This document shows, piece after piece, positions 29,465 through 39,010 of a DNA stretch of 64,000 nt. Position numbers and translations under genes: made by a program. The DNA lies in contig CAVPAM010000027.1 in assembly GCA_963701445.1 (NCBI GenBank), positions 1-64,000 on the forward strand, written 5' to 3'. This DNA comes from CAKZLS01 sp963701445 (GTDB lineage: Bacteria > Pseudomonadota > Alphaproteobacteria > Rhodospirillales > Defluviicoccaceae). Each line of letters begins with the position of its first letter. Position 1 is the first letter of the stretch. The notes under the pieces were generated by a model that was not told the origin of the DNA, ran no database searches, and was given only the letters and a program-made list of their open reading frames with translations.

Positions 29465-29776
29465 TTAAACTTCTCCTTCAAAAGACGCGTTCGCCGTGTC
29501 GAGCCCCGCCAATGCCGCCGGGACGGCGTCCCGCATCAACGCTTCCGCCAGGTCAAGGGGGTCGATGCTGACCATTTGAAGAACCCCGTCAATTCCCGAA
29601 TTCCGGCAAATGCAGATCCATGTCGACGATCGATTGCCGGGTAGAAACGATAAAAATCCGGGGCGCTTCTCGCGAGTCTCCAAGCTGTAGGTGCCTGGCG
29701 GATGGCACCCCTCGAGCCCCTTCAGGACGAAGGAGCGTGTGAAGGTTGCCCGGTTGCTCCGTGCGTGCATGACCAT
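29465..29776 (-). CDS. Small conserved hypothetical protein, paralogue 2
   Basis: A 103-residue protein of unknown function. RATFTRSFVLKGLEGCHPPGTYSLETREKR (seen in parts) and VSIDPLDLAEALMRDAV align with the adjacent gene at 29844-30173 in the same order: T-F-x-x-x-F-V-L, PxGT, ETxE near the front and a short helix D..EL..A near the end. The two are therefore tandem paralogues. I recognise this as a type of small protein frequent in rhizobia, but no function is known to me. The start at 29776 (or the second ATG at 29770) follows GGCGGAG; an upstream extension of the frame overlaps the neighbour and is unlikely. Confidence 0.6.
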   Translation of the reverse strand: MVMHARSNRATFTRSFVLKGLEGCHPPGTYSLETREKRPGFLSFLPGNRSSTWICICRNSGIDGVLQMVSIDPLDLAEALMRDAVPAALAGLDTANASFEGEV

Positions 29777-29843
29777 CGGACTCCGCCAGAACGATTGCCC
29801 GGAACGACATCGCCGTGCCTTCGCGGCACCGCCTTGCGGGTGA

Positions 29844-30173
29844 CTACCCGCGATGAGCGGGCATTCCCTCGTTTTCCGCTCGATCCAGGGCCTGAAGGTC
29901 GGCCGGCGACTTCGCGGCGGCCTGGTCGCGCTCGATGGCCGCGTCCAATTCATTCGCATCGACCGTCAATGTTCGGACACGGCCCGGTCGACCGGGCTTC
30001 GGGTTCAGGTGGATCGTGGTCAATATTCGACGGTAGGCCACGAACGAAATGCCGTGCACAAGCTCCTCGTCGGTTTCCACCGTGTGTGTGCCCGCCGGCA
30101 TGACCTCGTCGAGTTCGCCAAGGACAAAGGGCTTCGCGAAAGTCACTGTCGTCATGCTCGTGCGCGTCGTCAT
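29844..30173 (-). CDS. Small conserved hypothetical protein, paralogue 1
   Basis: A 109-residue protein. The front half, VTFAKPFVLGELDEVMPAG then HTVETDEELV and FVAYRRILTTIHL, looks like a small beta-rich domain. The back half contains VDANELDAAIERDQAAAK, a charged helix. It is paralogous to the gene downstream. The ATG at 30173 has GGAGG six bases upstream, an excellent site, so the start is secure. It probably shares a transcript with the gene at 29465 and perhaps with the 44-residue gene at 30316. No signal peptide or membrane segment is seen. Confidence 0.7.
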   Translation of the reverse strand: MTTRTSMTTVTFAKPFVLGELDEVMPAGTHTVETDEELVHGISFVAYRRILTTIHLNPKPGRPGRVRTLTVDANELDAAIERDQAAAKSPADLQALDRAENEGMPAHRG

Positions 30174-30315
30174 CGGGTGCCTCCTGGCGTGGCCGGTCCC
30201 GCCGCCGGTTTGAGGGGCGGCGGAGAGCGCCCAAGCGCCCTCCGGTCAATTACGAGAGCAATGGCTGAGAGCGCGACCGTCCGATCGGCTCGGGTCGATC
30301 TGTCCGGATCGTGCC

Positions 30316-30450
30316 CTAGGACTTCGGCGCCGGCGCGGCTTCGGCCGGCTTGGCGTCAGGCTGGTCAGCGGCCGGATCGGCCTTGGATTTGTCGCCCGCG
30401 CCGTCTTTGGCCGGGGCGCCCTGCGCCAAGGAAAATTTCTTGTAAGACAT
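30316..30450 (-). CDS. 44-residue disordered Ala/Pro/Lys-rich protein
   Basis: A short open frame starting MSYKKFSLAQGAP and continuing as a low-complexity run of Ala, Pro, Lys and Asp (DKSKADPAADQP, KPAEAAPAPKS) to a TAG. It has an AAAGG ribosome site upstream and ordered GC-rich codon use, which argue for real translation. It is probably intrinsically disordered. It lies between the paralogue pair and the AT-rich region upstream of groES. Function is unknown; it may be a small stress-related protein, but this is guesswork from position. Confidence 0.5.
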   Translation of the reverse strand: MSYKKFSLAQGAPAKDGAGDKSKADPAADQPDAKPAEAAPAPKS

Positions 30451-30764
30451 GGAATATGCCTTTCAGATGAAGCGACAATTATTGATCGCTGACCAATATA
30501 TGGTCTACTCTAGATCATTCGTCAACCGGAATACTTTATATTTTTATTTAAAAATATTTGTGCGCGCGAATGTATAAAAATGAGCAATCCTGTCATTTCC
30601 GAGTTTTTTGAAAATTTTTACTTTTTTGTTTTTCCTTTTTGCAAGCCTCAGCGCTGACGGCACGATACGAACACGGGCGAAACCGTGGTGCGGCAAGTTT
30701 GGGTGAGATGGACGAAAACCGCCAACGATCGGCGATCCCGGAAATGTTTTCGCGCACCGCACAC

Positions 30765-30792
30765 TTGACACTTTCCGGCCACGGCCTTAACT
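30765..30792 (+). promoter_or_regulatory. Sigma-70-type promoter of groESL
   Basis: TTGACA at 30765-30770 and TTAACT at 30787-30792 with a 16-bp spacer, directly before the CIRCE operator. The preceding 30451-30764 contains AT-rich DNA without a recognisable gene. Confidence 0.7.
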
Positions 30793-30794
30793 CA

Positions 30795-30821
30795 CTGGCA
30801 CTCGCCGAGGGGGAGTGCTAA
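30795..30821. promoter_or_regulatory. CIRCE operator (HrcA-binding site)
   Basis: CTGGCACTC, nine bases, GAGTGCTAA. The right arm is perfect against the CIRCE consensus TTAGCACTC-N9-GAGTGCTAA; the left arm has two changes in its first three bases. It sits at the expected transcription start of groESL, so HrcA repression with heat-shock relief is expected. Confidence 0.9.
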
Positions 30822-30874
30822 CACCCTTGGCTAACGGATTTCAGTGTTTTCAGAATAAATGGAGGGTTCTCAGA

Positions 30875-31168
30875 ATGAAGTTCAGGCCGCTGCACGATCG
30901 TGTGCTTGTAAGGCGCATCGAGCAGGAAGCGAAAACAACGGGCGGTATCATTATTCCCGAAACGGCGAAGGAAAAGCCCCAGGAAGGTGAAATCGTCGCG
31001 GCTGGACCGGGCGCGCGGAAAGACGACGGGGCCATTCAGCCTCTCGACGTCAAGGCCGGCGACCGGGTGCTGTTCGGAAAGTGGTCCGGAAGCGAGGTCA
31101 AGATCGACGGCGAAGAGCTGCTCATCATGAAGGAATCTGACCTTCTCGGCATCATCGAGAGCGCCTAA
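30875..31168 (+). CDS. groS: Co-chaperonin GroES
   Basis: A 97-residue protein beginning MKFRPLHDRVLVRR, with the mobile loop KTTGGIIIPETAKEKPQEG that contacts GroEL and GDRVLFGKWSGSEVK in the barrel. The ATG at 30875 follows GGAGGG. It caps the GroEL cavity during ATP-driven folding of cytoplasmic proteins. It is 36 bp upstream of groEL in one CIRCE-controlled operon. Confidence 0.98.
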   Translation: MKFRPLHDRVLVRRIEQEAKTTGGIIIPETAKEKPQEGEIVAAGPGARKDDGAIQPLDVKAGDRVLFGKWSGSEVKIDGEELLIMKESDLLGIIESA

Positions 31169-31204
31169 CACCCCAAGGCCGCTACAAACGGAGAGCGAAG
31201 AAAA

Positions 31205-32869
<1,665 letters not shown>

Positions 32870-32901
32870 GTCCAGCCGACGCCAGTCACGCCCGAACGAT
32901 C

Positions 32902-32931
32902 AGGGCCGCGGCATCCGCCGCGGCCCTTTTT
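32902..32931 (+). terminator. Intrinsic terminator after groEL
   Basis: A 10-bp perfect stem AGGGCCGCGG / CCGCGGCCCT with a 6-base loop, followed by TTTTT on the plus strand. It ends the groESL transcript; the T-run is on the plus-strand side only. Confidence 0.9.
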
Positions 32932-32996
32932 CGCGTCCGGCCGCCTTGACCGGGATAACGGGGCCGGGATATCGGCGCCGGCATATTCCGGCCGGT

Positions 32997-33410
32997 CTAT
33001 TCCAGCGTGGCGAACCGCGCCCGGGCGCCCCGTTCGATGGCGGCGGCCACCAGCGTGTCGAGCTCCATCCGGTCGCGCAACATCTCCAAAAGCCTCAGTT
33101 CCTCCTGGTGCACGCTGCCGTCGGCGGCGGCGATATCGCAGGCCAGCGCGTAGGCCGTTTCCCGCAGCCGGGCGGGCAGCCCGTCGACAACGAGCTCCAG
33201 CGCCTTTTCCAACCCCTCGTCGTCGTCGAGGATATCGGCGCACGCGGCGGCGGTCGCCGGCAGCAGATCGGTATTATAGTCCTTGAAGATCGGCAATCCC
33301 TCAATGATCTCGCCGATCATGCGCAGTTCGGCGTCGGTCATGTCGCGATCCGCGGCCGATACGAGGACCATGGTATAGATGAGGGCGGCGTGATGGCTGA
33401 TGGCGGGCAT
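32997..33410 (-). CDS. TerB-family (tellurite-resistance-like) protein
   Basis: A 137-residue helical protein. ALIYTMVLVSAADRDMTDAELRMIG at the front and ALACDIAAADGSVHQEELRLLEML in the second half are the paired acidic repeats of the TerB fold (D-x-x-x-x-E metal-binding-like pattern: ADRDMTDAE and ADGSVHQEE). TerB proteins are thought to bind metal ions in membrane-associated stress complexes. No other ter gene is near, so a tellurite role is not implied. The ATG at 33410 begins the domain cleanly. Confidence 0.8.
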   Translation of the reverse strand: MPAISHHAALIYTMVLVSAADRDMTDAELRMIGEIIEGLPIFKDYNTDLLPATAAACADILDDDEGLEKALELVVDGLPARLRETAYALACDIAAADGSVHQEELRLLEMLRDRMELDTLVAAAIERGARARFATLE

Positions 33411-33779
33411 GTTCTCGTTCCAAATGTGTCCGGCGCCCACGCACCGGGCGCCAGCGTCTCCAGCACACATCCTTAGAACATTGTCGCCCCCTGTTGAAGC
33501 CCCCGCGACGCCGCCGCGTCCCGCGCGGCGCTGGTGTTACCAATTCTTTAACTTTTTCGTGAAATTATATGAAAACTTAAAAGTACAACCAAACCGTCAC
33601 ACAATAGACATCTTGATTGTGTTACATGCCATGTAAGCAGAGCTTGTAATCTTGTGAGCTCCACAGATTTAGAGAAAGAAGTACTTGAACATGTCCAGTC
33701 GGCTTGCACTTCTCAAATTGGCGCGTCCCGGTGGCCGTCCGGTGGTTGTGCGGACCAGCCGCCGCGGCTGACACAAAAC
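33411..33779. other. Intergenic region without a recognisable gene
   Basis: About 370 bp between the TerB-like and PepP genes. Its middle (33545-33640) is AT-rich, and no frame has coding character. It probably carries the promoter of the minus-strand TerB-like gene; nothing else is supported. Confidence 0.4.
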
Positions 33780-35594
33780 TCACTTCGGCGGGAGCGGTTG
33801 CGTTGCCTGGTCTAACCAGGCGGCGGTTTCGGGGTCAACCAGCGGCGTCAGCGTCTCTCGCACCCGGGCGTGGTAGCCGTCGAGCCAGCCACGCTCCTCC
33901 TCGGATAGAAGACCCGGATCCACCAGATTGCGGTCGATGGGCGCGAGGGTCAGGGTTTCGAAGCCGTAGAACTCCCTCTCCGTCCCTTCCGGCATGTCGA
34001 TCCTGGTGACCGCCACCAGGTTCTCGACACGGATGCCGTATTCGTTCGCCTTGTAGTATCCGGGCTCGTTGGAAACAACCATCCCAGGCATCAGGGCGGC
34101 GCGGTTCGGTAGCTTGGATATGCGCTGCGGCCCCTCGTGGACGCTGAGATAATAGCCGACCCCGTGACCGGTTCCGTGATCGTAGTCCAGGCCGGCGCGC
34201 CACAGCGCCGACCGCGCCAGCACGTCGAGTTGCGAACCGGTGGTCCCCTTCGGAAAGCGGGCGGTGGCCAGCGCGATATGGCCCTTCAGAACCAGCGTAA
34301 AGCGGGTCCGCATCTCTTCCGTCGGCTGGCCGATGGCGACCGTCCGGGTTACGTCGGTGGTCCCGTCCAGATACTGGCCGCCGGAGTCCACGAGATAGAG
34401 GCTCCCCGGTTCGAGCGGTCGGTCGGTGGCCGGCGTCACCCGGTAGTGGACGATGGCGCCGTTGCCGCCGGAACCCGAAATCGTCGCGAAGCTGGGGCCG
34501 CGATAGTGCTCGTTTGGCTCGCGGAAGGCCGCCAGGCGGTCGACGGCCGACAGTTCCGTGACCGTGCCGTTCGGCGCTTCCCGCGACAGCCACGCGAGGA
34601 AGCGGGTCAGCGAGGCGCCGTCGCGCACGTGCGCGGCGCGAATGCCCCGTAGTTCGGCATCGCTCTTGATCGCCTTGGGCAGCTCGCACGGATCGGTGCC
34701 GAAGGCGATGGCCGCCCCCGCCTTTTTCAGGCGCTCGACGATCCACTTGGGCGTTCCCTCGCGATCGACGCGCACGATGGCGTTCGCCGCGCCCGCCTCG
34801 TCCAGCGCCGCCCCCAGGCGGCCGGGCGGCGCCACCGACACGTCCGGTCCCAGCCACTCGCCGAGACCCGGACCTGGCTTGCCCGGATCCACGAACAGCG
34901 TCACGGAGCCATCGCTCCGCAGAATGGCGAACGCCAGCACCAGCGGCGCATGGGGCACGTCGCCGCCGCGGATGTTGAGAAGCCAGCAGATGGAATCGGG
35001 CGCCGACAGCACGGCCGCGTCCTGCCGGTCCTTGCGCAGGGTTTCCGCGACCCGCCGGCGCTTCGCGGCCGACGATTCGCCGGCGAACCGTTCGTCGTGA
35101 GCGACGACGGGCGCCATCGGCGGCGGCGGCCGGTCGCTCCACAGCGTGTCGATGGGATTGTCCGCCACCGCCACGAGCGTGCCCCCGGCCTTCTTGCAGG
35201 CCTCGCGGTAGCGATCCAGCTGGGCCGGCGTGTGCAGCCAGGGATCGTAGCCGATCCGCCCGCGCGGGTGCAGGTGGGCCTCGATCCAGTCGCCGGGCGG
35301 TTCATCCGTGACATGGCGGATTTCGAACAGCGACACGTCCACCTCGGTCGACGCCTGCGCCGTATAGCGGCCGTCCACGAACAGCGCCGCGCGATCGCGC
35401 AGGATCACGGCCATCCCGGCGGACCCGGTGAACCCGGTCAGCCAGGCCAGACGTTCGGAGCACGACGCCACATACTCGCCCTGATGGGCGTCGCCGCGGG
35501 GAACGATGAACCCCGCGAGGTGCCGATGCTTGAGTTCGGCCTGGAGACTTGCGACCCGCTCCGAATGCGCCTTGGCCGCCTGGATCATGTTCAC
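33780..35594 (-). CDS. pepP: Xaa-Pro aminopeptidase (M24B, long form)
   Basis: A 604-residue peptidase with two creatinase-like N-terminal domains, the M24 pita-bread domain (~305-530) and a C-terminal tail domain, as in the APP1/XPNPEP1-like long type. Metal ligands are visible: Asp in LVDSGGQYLDGTTDVTRTV (two Asp), His in GTGHGVGYYLSVHEGPQ, Glu in VVSNEPGYY and Glu in GFETLTLAP. It removes N-terminal residues before proline in the cytoplasm. The likely start is GTG at 35594, overlapping the lipoprotein stop by 4 bp, or the ATG two codons later. Confidence 0.92.
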   Translation of the reverse strand: MNMIQAAKAHSERVASLQAELKHRHLAGFIVPRGDAHQGEYVASCSERLAWLTGFTGSAGMAVILRDRAALFVDGRYTAQASTEVDVSLFEIRHVTDEPPGDWIEAHLHPRGRIGYDPWLHTPAQLDRYREACKKAGGTLVAVADNPIDTLWSDRPPPPMAPVVAHDERFAGESSAAKRRRVAETLRKDRQDAAVLSAPDSICWLLNIRGGDVPHAPLVLAFAILRSDGSVTLFVDPGKPGPGLGEWLGPDVSVAPPGRLGAALDEAGAANAIVRVDREGTPKWIVERLKKAGAAIAFGTDPCELPKAIKSDAELRGIRAAHVRDGASLTRFLAWLSREAPNGTVTELSAVDRLAAFREPNEHYRGPSFATISGSGGNGAIVHYRVTPATDRPLEPGSLYLVDSGGQYLDGTTDVTRTVAIGQPTEEMRTRFTLVLKGHIALATARFPKGTTGSQLDVLARSALWRAGLDYDHGTGHGVGYYLSVHEGPQRISKLPNRAALMPGMVVSNEPGYYKANEYGIRVENLVAVTRIDMPEGTEREFYGFETLTLAPIDRNLVDPGLLSEEERGWLDGYHARVRETLTPLVDPETAAWLDQATQPLPPK

Positions 35595-36073
35595 CGAGCC
35601 CCCCTCCTTCGTTCGCTCGTCCCTTTACTCTCGTCGCTCCCCATTGGATCATCGACCGCCGGGGGCGCCGGCGCCGTTAGCGGGGTGCCGGCGGTGCCTG
35701 GGCCTCGGCCGGGTTCGGCTTGAGGCGCGGACTCGGCCTCGAACCGGCTTTTGGGATCGTTCCTCGGTCCCCGCGTGTAGCCGAGACGCGCCATGCAGGC
35801 CGCGTACAGCTCGTCACGGTTCCGGCCGGCGGAGAACCGGTTCATCTTCGTCGTGTAGGCGCGTGTCCGGCTGTCGCGAGCGCCGGCGCCCCGTTCCTCG
35901 GTCAGAACCAGGTCGCGCTCGGCCTCCGACGTCGCCGCCCGCCGGCACGCGGCCTGATCCATCGCCAGCTGATCGGACGAGACATTCGGTTTCGACCAGG
36001 GTCCATCGTCCGCGCACGACCCCAGGACCAGGAGCCCGAGGCCAATCATCAAAACGCCGCCGATCCTCTTCAT
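35591..36073 (-). CDS. Putative lipoprotein of unknown function
   Basis: A 160-residue protein starting MKRIGGVLMIGLGLLVLGSC, where LVLGSC is a lipobox with the lipidated Cys at residue 20. The mature part has a helical central region with two cysteines (AACRRAATSEAERD and YAACMARLGYTRG) and a Pro/Ala-rich tail. The repeated AAC pattern about 65 residues apart suggests a disulfide. The ATG at 36073 has AAGGAAGG upstream. It overlaps the start of the PepP gene by 4 bp. No named family was recognised. Confidence 0.75.
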   Translation of the reverse strand: MKRIGGVLMIGLGLLVLGSCADDGPWSKPNVSSDQLAMDQAACRRAATSEAERDLVLTEERGAGARDSRTRAYTTKMNRFSAGRNRDELYAACMARLGYTRGPRNDPKSRFEAESAPQAEPGRGPGTAGTPLTAPAPPAVDDPMGSDESKGTSERRRGAR

Positions 36074-36137
36074 CGCCTTCCTTTTCGCCTCCCGGCCCGG
36101 TCCCCTGGGCCGACGCCCGCCACAATGCCCGCCGCCG

Positions 36138-36764
36138 TCATCGGCGTCCAGCACTGTCGGCCGCCGTTTCCACGACATCGGGGCGGCGCGCCGAGTCCAT
36201 TCCCCGGCCCGGCGTCAGGCAGCCGCGCAGGAACTCGATGGTTGCGGCGTCGTCCCATTCGGCCTCCCCGACGACGCGGCCGATTTCGCGCCCCTTCGCA
36301 TCCACGAGCACGGTCATGGGCAGGCCGGGCGCGTTCAACGACCTGGCCAGCTTGCCGCCACGGTCGATCATCACCGGCAGGTTGCGGATTCCGTTGTCAT
36401 CATAGAACTTCTCGACGACCGGGGCGCCTCCACGGTCGGCGGACAGAGCGAGCACGCGAATCCCGTCGCCCCCGACCTCGGCGCTCAAGCGGTCGAGCGC
36501 CGGCATTTCGCGCACGCACGGCGCGCACCAGGTCGCCCACAGGTTCACAACCAAGGGGCTGCCCAGGAAATCCGCCAGCGTCCGCTCCGTTCCGTCGTCC
36601 ATGTAAAAGGGAACCGTGGATACCTCGTTCAACGTTTCCGTCGCATCGAAATTCGGTATCGAATGCGGCGGCCGGCCGCATCCATCCGTCCCCGCGCTTG
36701 CATGGAACGCGGATATCATCAAAATGAGCGCAATCGTCAAGCCGCCAAGGATCCTGCGGACCAT
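36138..36764 (-). CDS. TlpA-type thioredoxin-like protein
   Basis: A 208-residue exported thioredoxin-fold protein. The signal or anchor is in residues 1-26 (RRILGGLTIALILMISAF). The active site WATWCAPC lies at about residues 78-85, with the cis-proline in APGLPMTVLVD and the flanking LVVNLWATW strand. Such proteins are periplasmic thiol-disulfide reductants, for example for cytochrome c maturation. The ATG at 36764 places the signal sequence at the terminus and has AGGAGA upstream. It is divergent from argH with a 51-bp gap. Confidence 0.88.
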   Translation of the reverse strand: MVRRILGGLTIALILMISAFHASAGTDGCGRPPHSIPNFDATETLNEVSTVPFYMDDGTERTLADFLGSPLVVNLWATWCAPCVREMPALDRLSAEVGGDGIRVLALSADRGGAPVVEKFYDDNGIRNLPVMIDRGGKLARSLNAPGLPMTVLVDAKGREIGRVVGEAEWDDAATIEFLRGCLTPGRGMDSARRPDVVETAADSAGRR

Positions 36765-36815
36765 GCTCGTATCGTCTCCTTTCCACCCGTCTCGCTCTGT
36801 TCCGCCGGGGGTCCG

Positions 36816-38294
36816 ATGACCCGCGGCCCGTCCCACGGACATCCCGGCGATCGATCACCGGTCACTGGGCAACCGGTCAGCGGGCAACCGGTCACCGGGC
36901 AGCCTCGCTCGGGCACCAGCGCCATCTGGGGCGGCCGGTTCGAAGCCGGTCCGGCCGAGGTCATGGAACAGATCAACGCGTCCATCGACTTCGATCACCG
37001 GCTTCTCGCCCAGGACATCGCCGGCTCCCGGGCCCACTGCGCCATGCTGGTCCGCCAGGGCATCATATCGCAACAGGACGGCGATGCCATCCTCGACGGA
37101 CTCGATGCCGTCCGCAAAGAGGCCGAGGCAGGCGCGCTGGTGTTCGACCGGGCCCTGGAAGACGTGCACATGAACGTGGAGTCGCGGCTGGCCGAACTGA
37201 TCGGGGAAGCCGCCGGGCGCCTGCACACCGCCCGCTCGCGCAACGACCAGGTGGCCACCGATTTCCGGCTTTGGGTGCGCGACGCCATCGACGGTCTCGA
37301 CGTGTCGCTGAAGACGCTGCAGGCCGCCCTCATCGACAAGGCCGAACGGCACGCCGACAGCATCATGCCGGGGTTTACCCACCTGCAGGCCGCGCAGCCG
37401 GTCACCCTCGGCCATCACCTGCTCGCCTACGTGGAAATGCTGGGCCGCGACCGGGGCCGCCTGACCGACGCGCGGCGGCGGCTCAACGAATGCCCGCTGG
37501 GGGCGGCGGCCCTCGCCGGCACCTCCTTTCCCATCGACCGGCGGTTCACCGCCGACGCGCTGGGCTTCGACCGGCCCTGCGCCAATTCGCTGGACGCCGT
37601 CTCCGACCGCGACTTCGCCATGGAGTTCCTGGCGGCCGGCGCGGTTCTGGCGGTGCATCTGAGCCGGCTGGCGGAGGAGATCGTCATCTGGTCCTCCGAG
37701 CCCTTCGGGTTCATCCGCCTGTCGGACGCGTTTTCCACCGGCAGCTCCATCATGCCGCAGAAACGCAACCCCGACGCCGCCGAACTGGTGCGCGCCAAGG
37801 CCGGCCGCGTGATCGGCGCGCTGAACAGCCTGCTGGTGGTGATGAAGGGCCTGCCGCTGGCCTACGCCAAGGACATGCAGGAAGACAAGGAACCGGTGTT
37901 CGACGCCGCCCGGACCCTGAACCTCTGCGTCGCCGCCATGACCGGGATGATGGAAGGCGCGCGGTTCGACACCGCCCGCATGCGCGAGGCCACGGACAAG
38001 GGCTTCATCACCGCCACCGACCTCGCCGACTGGCTGGCGCGGGAACTGAAGGTTCCGTTCCGCCGCGCCCATCACATCGTGGGCGCCGTGGTCAAGGCGG
38101 CGGAGACGCGCGGATGCGAATTGCGGGACCTGCCGCTCGACGTCATGCGCGAGGCGGAGCCGGCGTTGACCGAGGAGATCTACGCGGTGTTGACCGTCGA
38201 GCATTCCGTGGCCAGCCGCGCCAGCGAGGGCGGCACCGCGCCGGCCAACGTCCGCGCCGCGGTTCAAGCCGCCAGGCAGCGGTTCGTCGGTTGA
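36816..38294 (+). CDS. argH: Argininosuccinate lyase
   Basis: A 492-residue lyase of the fumarase/aspartase superfamily, making arginine and fumarate from argininosuccinate. WGGRFEAGPAEVMEQINASIDFD opens the enzyme proper, and the signature loop GSSIMPQKRNPD holds the catalytic Ser; TARSRNDQVATD is also typical. The N-terminus is about 25 residues longer than usual because of a 15-bp tandem repeat (36858-36902) that reads TGQPVSGQPVTGQP. Its stop shares a base with the next start (TGATG). Confidence 0.95.
   Translation: MTRGPSHGHPGDRSPVTGQPVSGQPVTGQPRSGTSAIWGGRFEAGPAEVMEQINASIDFDHRLLAQDIAGSRAHCAMLVRQGIISQQDGDAILDGLDAVRKEAEAGALVFDRALEDVHMNVESRLAELIGEAAGRLHTARSRNDQVATDFRLWVRDAIDGLDVSLKTLQAALIDKAERHADSIMPGFTHLQAAQPVTLGHHLLAYVEMLGRDRGRLTDARRRLNECPLGAAALAGTSFPIDRRFTADALGFDRPCANSLDAVSDRDFAMEFLAAGAVLAVHLSRLAEEIVIWSSEPFGFIRLSDAFSTGSSIMPQKRNPDAAELVRAKAGRVIGALNSLLVVMKGLPLAYAKDMQEDKEPVFDAARTLNLCVAAMTGMMEGARFDTARMREATDKGFITATDLADWLARELKVPFRRAHHIVGAVVKAAETRGCELRDLPLDVMREAEPALTEEIYAVLTVEHSVASRASEGGTAPANVRAAVQAARQRFVG
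36858..36902 (+). repeat. Three 15-bp tandem repeats in the 5' end of argH
   Basis: Three consecutive copies of CCGGTCANNGGGCAR are seen. They add five residues each to an N-terminal extension of ArgH and keep the frame. Copy number could vary between strains without breaking the gene. Confidence 0.85.
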
Positions 38295-38779
38295 TGTCTA
38301 GTACCGTGAGGCAATCCCAATACGCTACCTGGGGGATGCAGATCGCCCAGGTCTGCATGTACGTCCACACCCACGGCGCCCTGCCCGGCCTGAAGACATC
38401 CAAGGGTTTGAAACTCGGCTCCGCGCGGACCCGCGCCAAACTCGTCCGGGCGCTCTCCACGTTCATCCTGACCCACGAGTTGAGCGGCCGGCGGCCCTCG
38501 GAAAAGCTGGAAACCATCGTCGCCGCCACCGAGGGCGCGCTGAAAAACAAGCTCTCCGACGCGGACGACGGGGCCTTGCTGCTGGCCACCATCATCAACA
38601 TGAGCGACGTCATCGCTCACGACCAGCGCACCCTTTACCCCAACGATCCGCCCATGCGCGACATGGTGGTCAACCTGGGGGCCATGCTGACGCCCGTCGC
38701 TTCCAAGGCCCTGGGATACACGCTTCCGGAAGACGTCCGCCAAGCCTGGCCGGATTTCGCCGGGCTGCTCTCGGTTTGA
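38294..38779 (+). CDS. Hypothetical protein of unknown family
   Basis: A 161-residue, mostly helical protein that I do not recognise. It has a conserved-looking front, MYVHTHGALPGLKTSKGLKLG, and an alternating helical middle (LSTFILTHELSGRRPSEKLETIV). No membrane segment or signal peptide is seen. Its ATG overlaps the argH stop by one base, so it is co-translated with argH. It separates argH from the lptM-lysA pair that normally follows directly, which suggests insertion of a gene into a conserved order. Confidence 0.7.
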   Translation: MSSTVRQSQYATWGMQIAQVCMYVHTHGALPGLKTSKGLKLGSARTRAKLVRALSTFILTHELSGRRPSEKLETIVAATEGALKNKLSDADDGALLLATIINMSDVIAHDQRTLYPNDPPMRDMVVNLGAMLTPVASKALGYTLPEDVRQAWPDFAGLLSV

Positions 38780-38880
38780 GTTCCGCGCATGGCGCCGGCG
38801 TCTCTTTGGGTCTCGCATCCGCGCCCGGAAACCGGCATACTGCCGCCATGTCCAGACCGCTTCCATATCTCTCATATTCG

Positions 38881-39006
38881 ATGCGAATCGCGTTGATCGT
38901 CGCCCTCGTGTCCGCCCTTGCATTGTCCGTCGGCGCCTGCGGCCGGAAGGGCAAGCCGGAAGAACCGCCGGGTTCGACTTTTCCGCGCACCTATCCGACA
39001 CGGTAA
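38881..39006 (+). CDS. lptM: LptM-like small lipoprotein
   Basis: A 41-residue peptide, MRIALIVALVSALALSVGAC then GRKGKPEEPPG and TYPTR. It has an N-terminal hydrophobic signal, the lipobox SVGAC with the lipidated Cys, and the short GRKG..PP tail typical of LptM (YifL-like) next to lysA. LptM assists LptD oxidation in the outer membrane. A longer start is possible at an ATG about 33 bp upstream. It ends only 4 bp before lysA. Confidence 0.8.
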   Translation: MRIALIVALVSALALSVGACGRKGKPEEPPGSTFPRTYPTR

Positions 39007-39010
39007 GACC

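Noticed and set aside
36838..36910. CRISPR-like array
   Set aside because: Three contiguous 15-bp units without spacers, inside a coding frame; no array or cas gene anywhere in the window.
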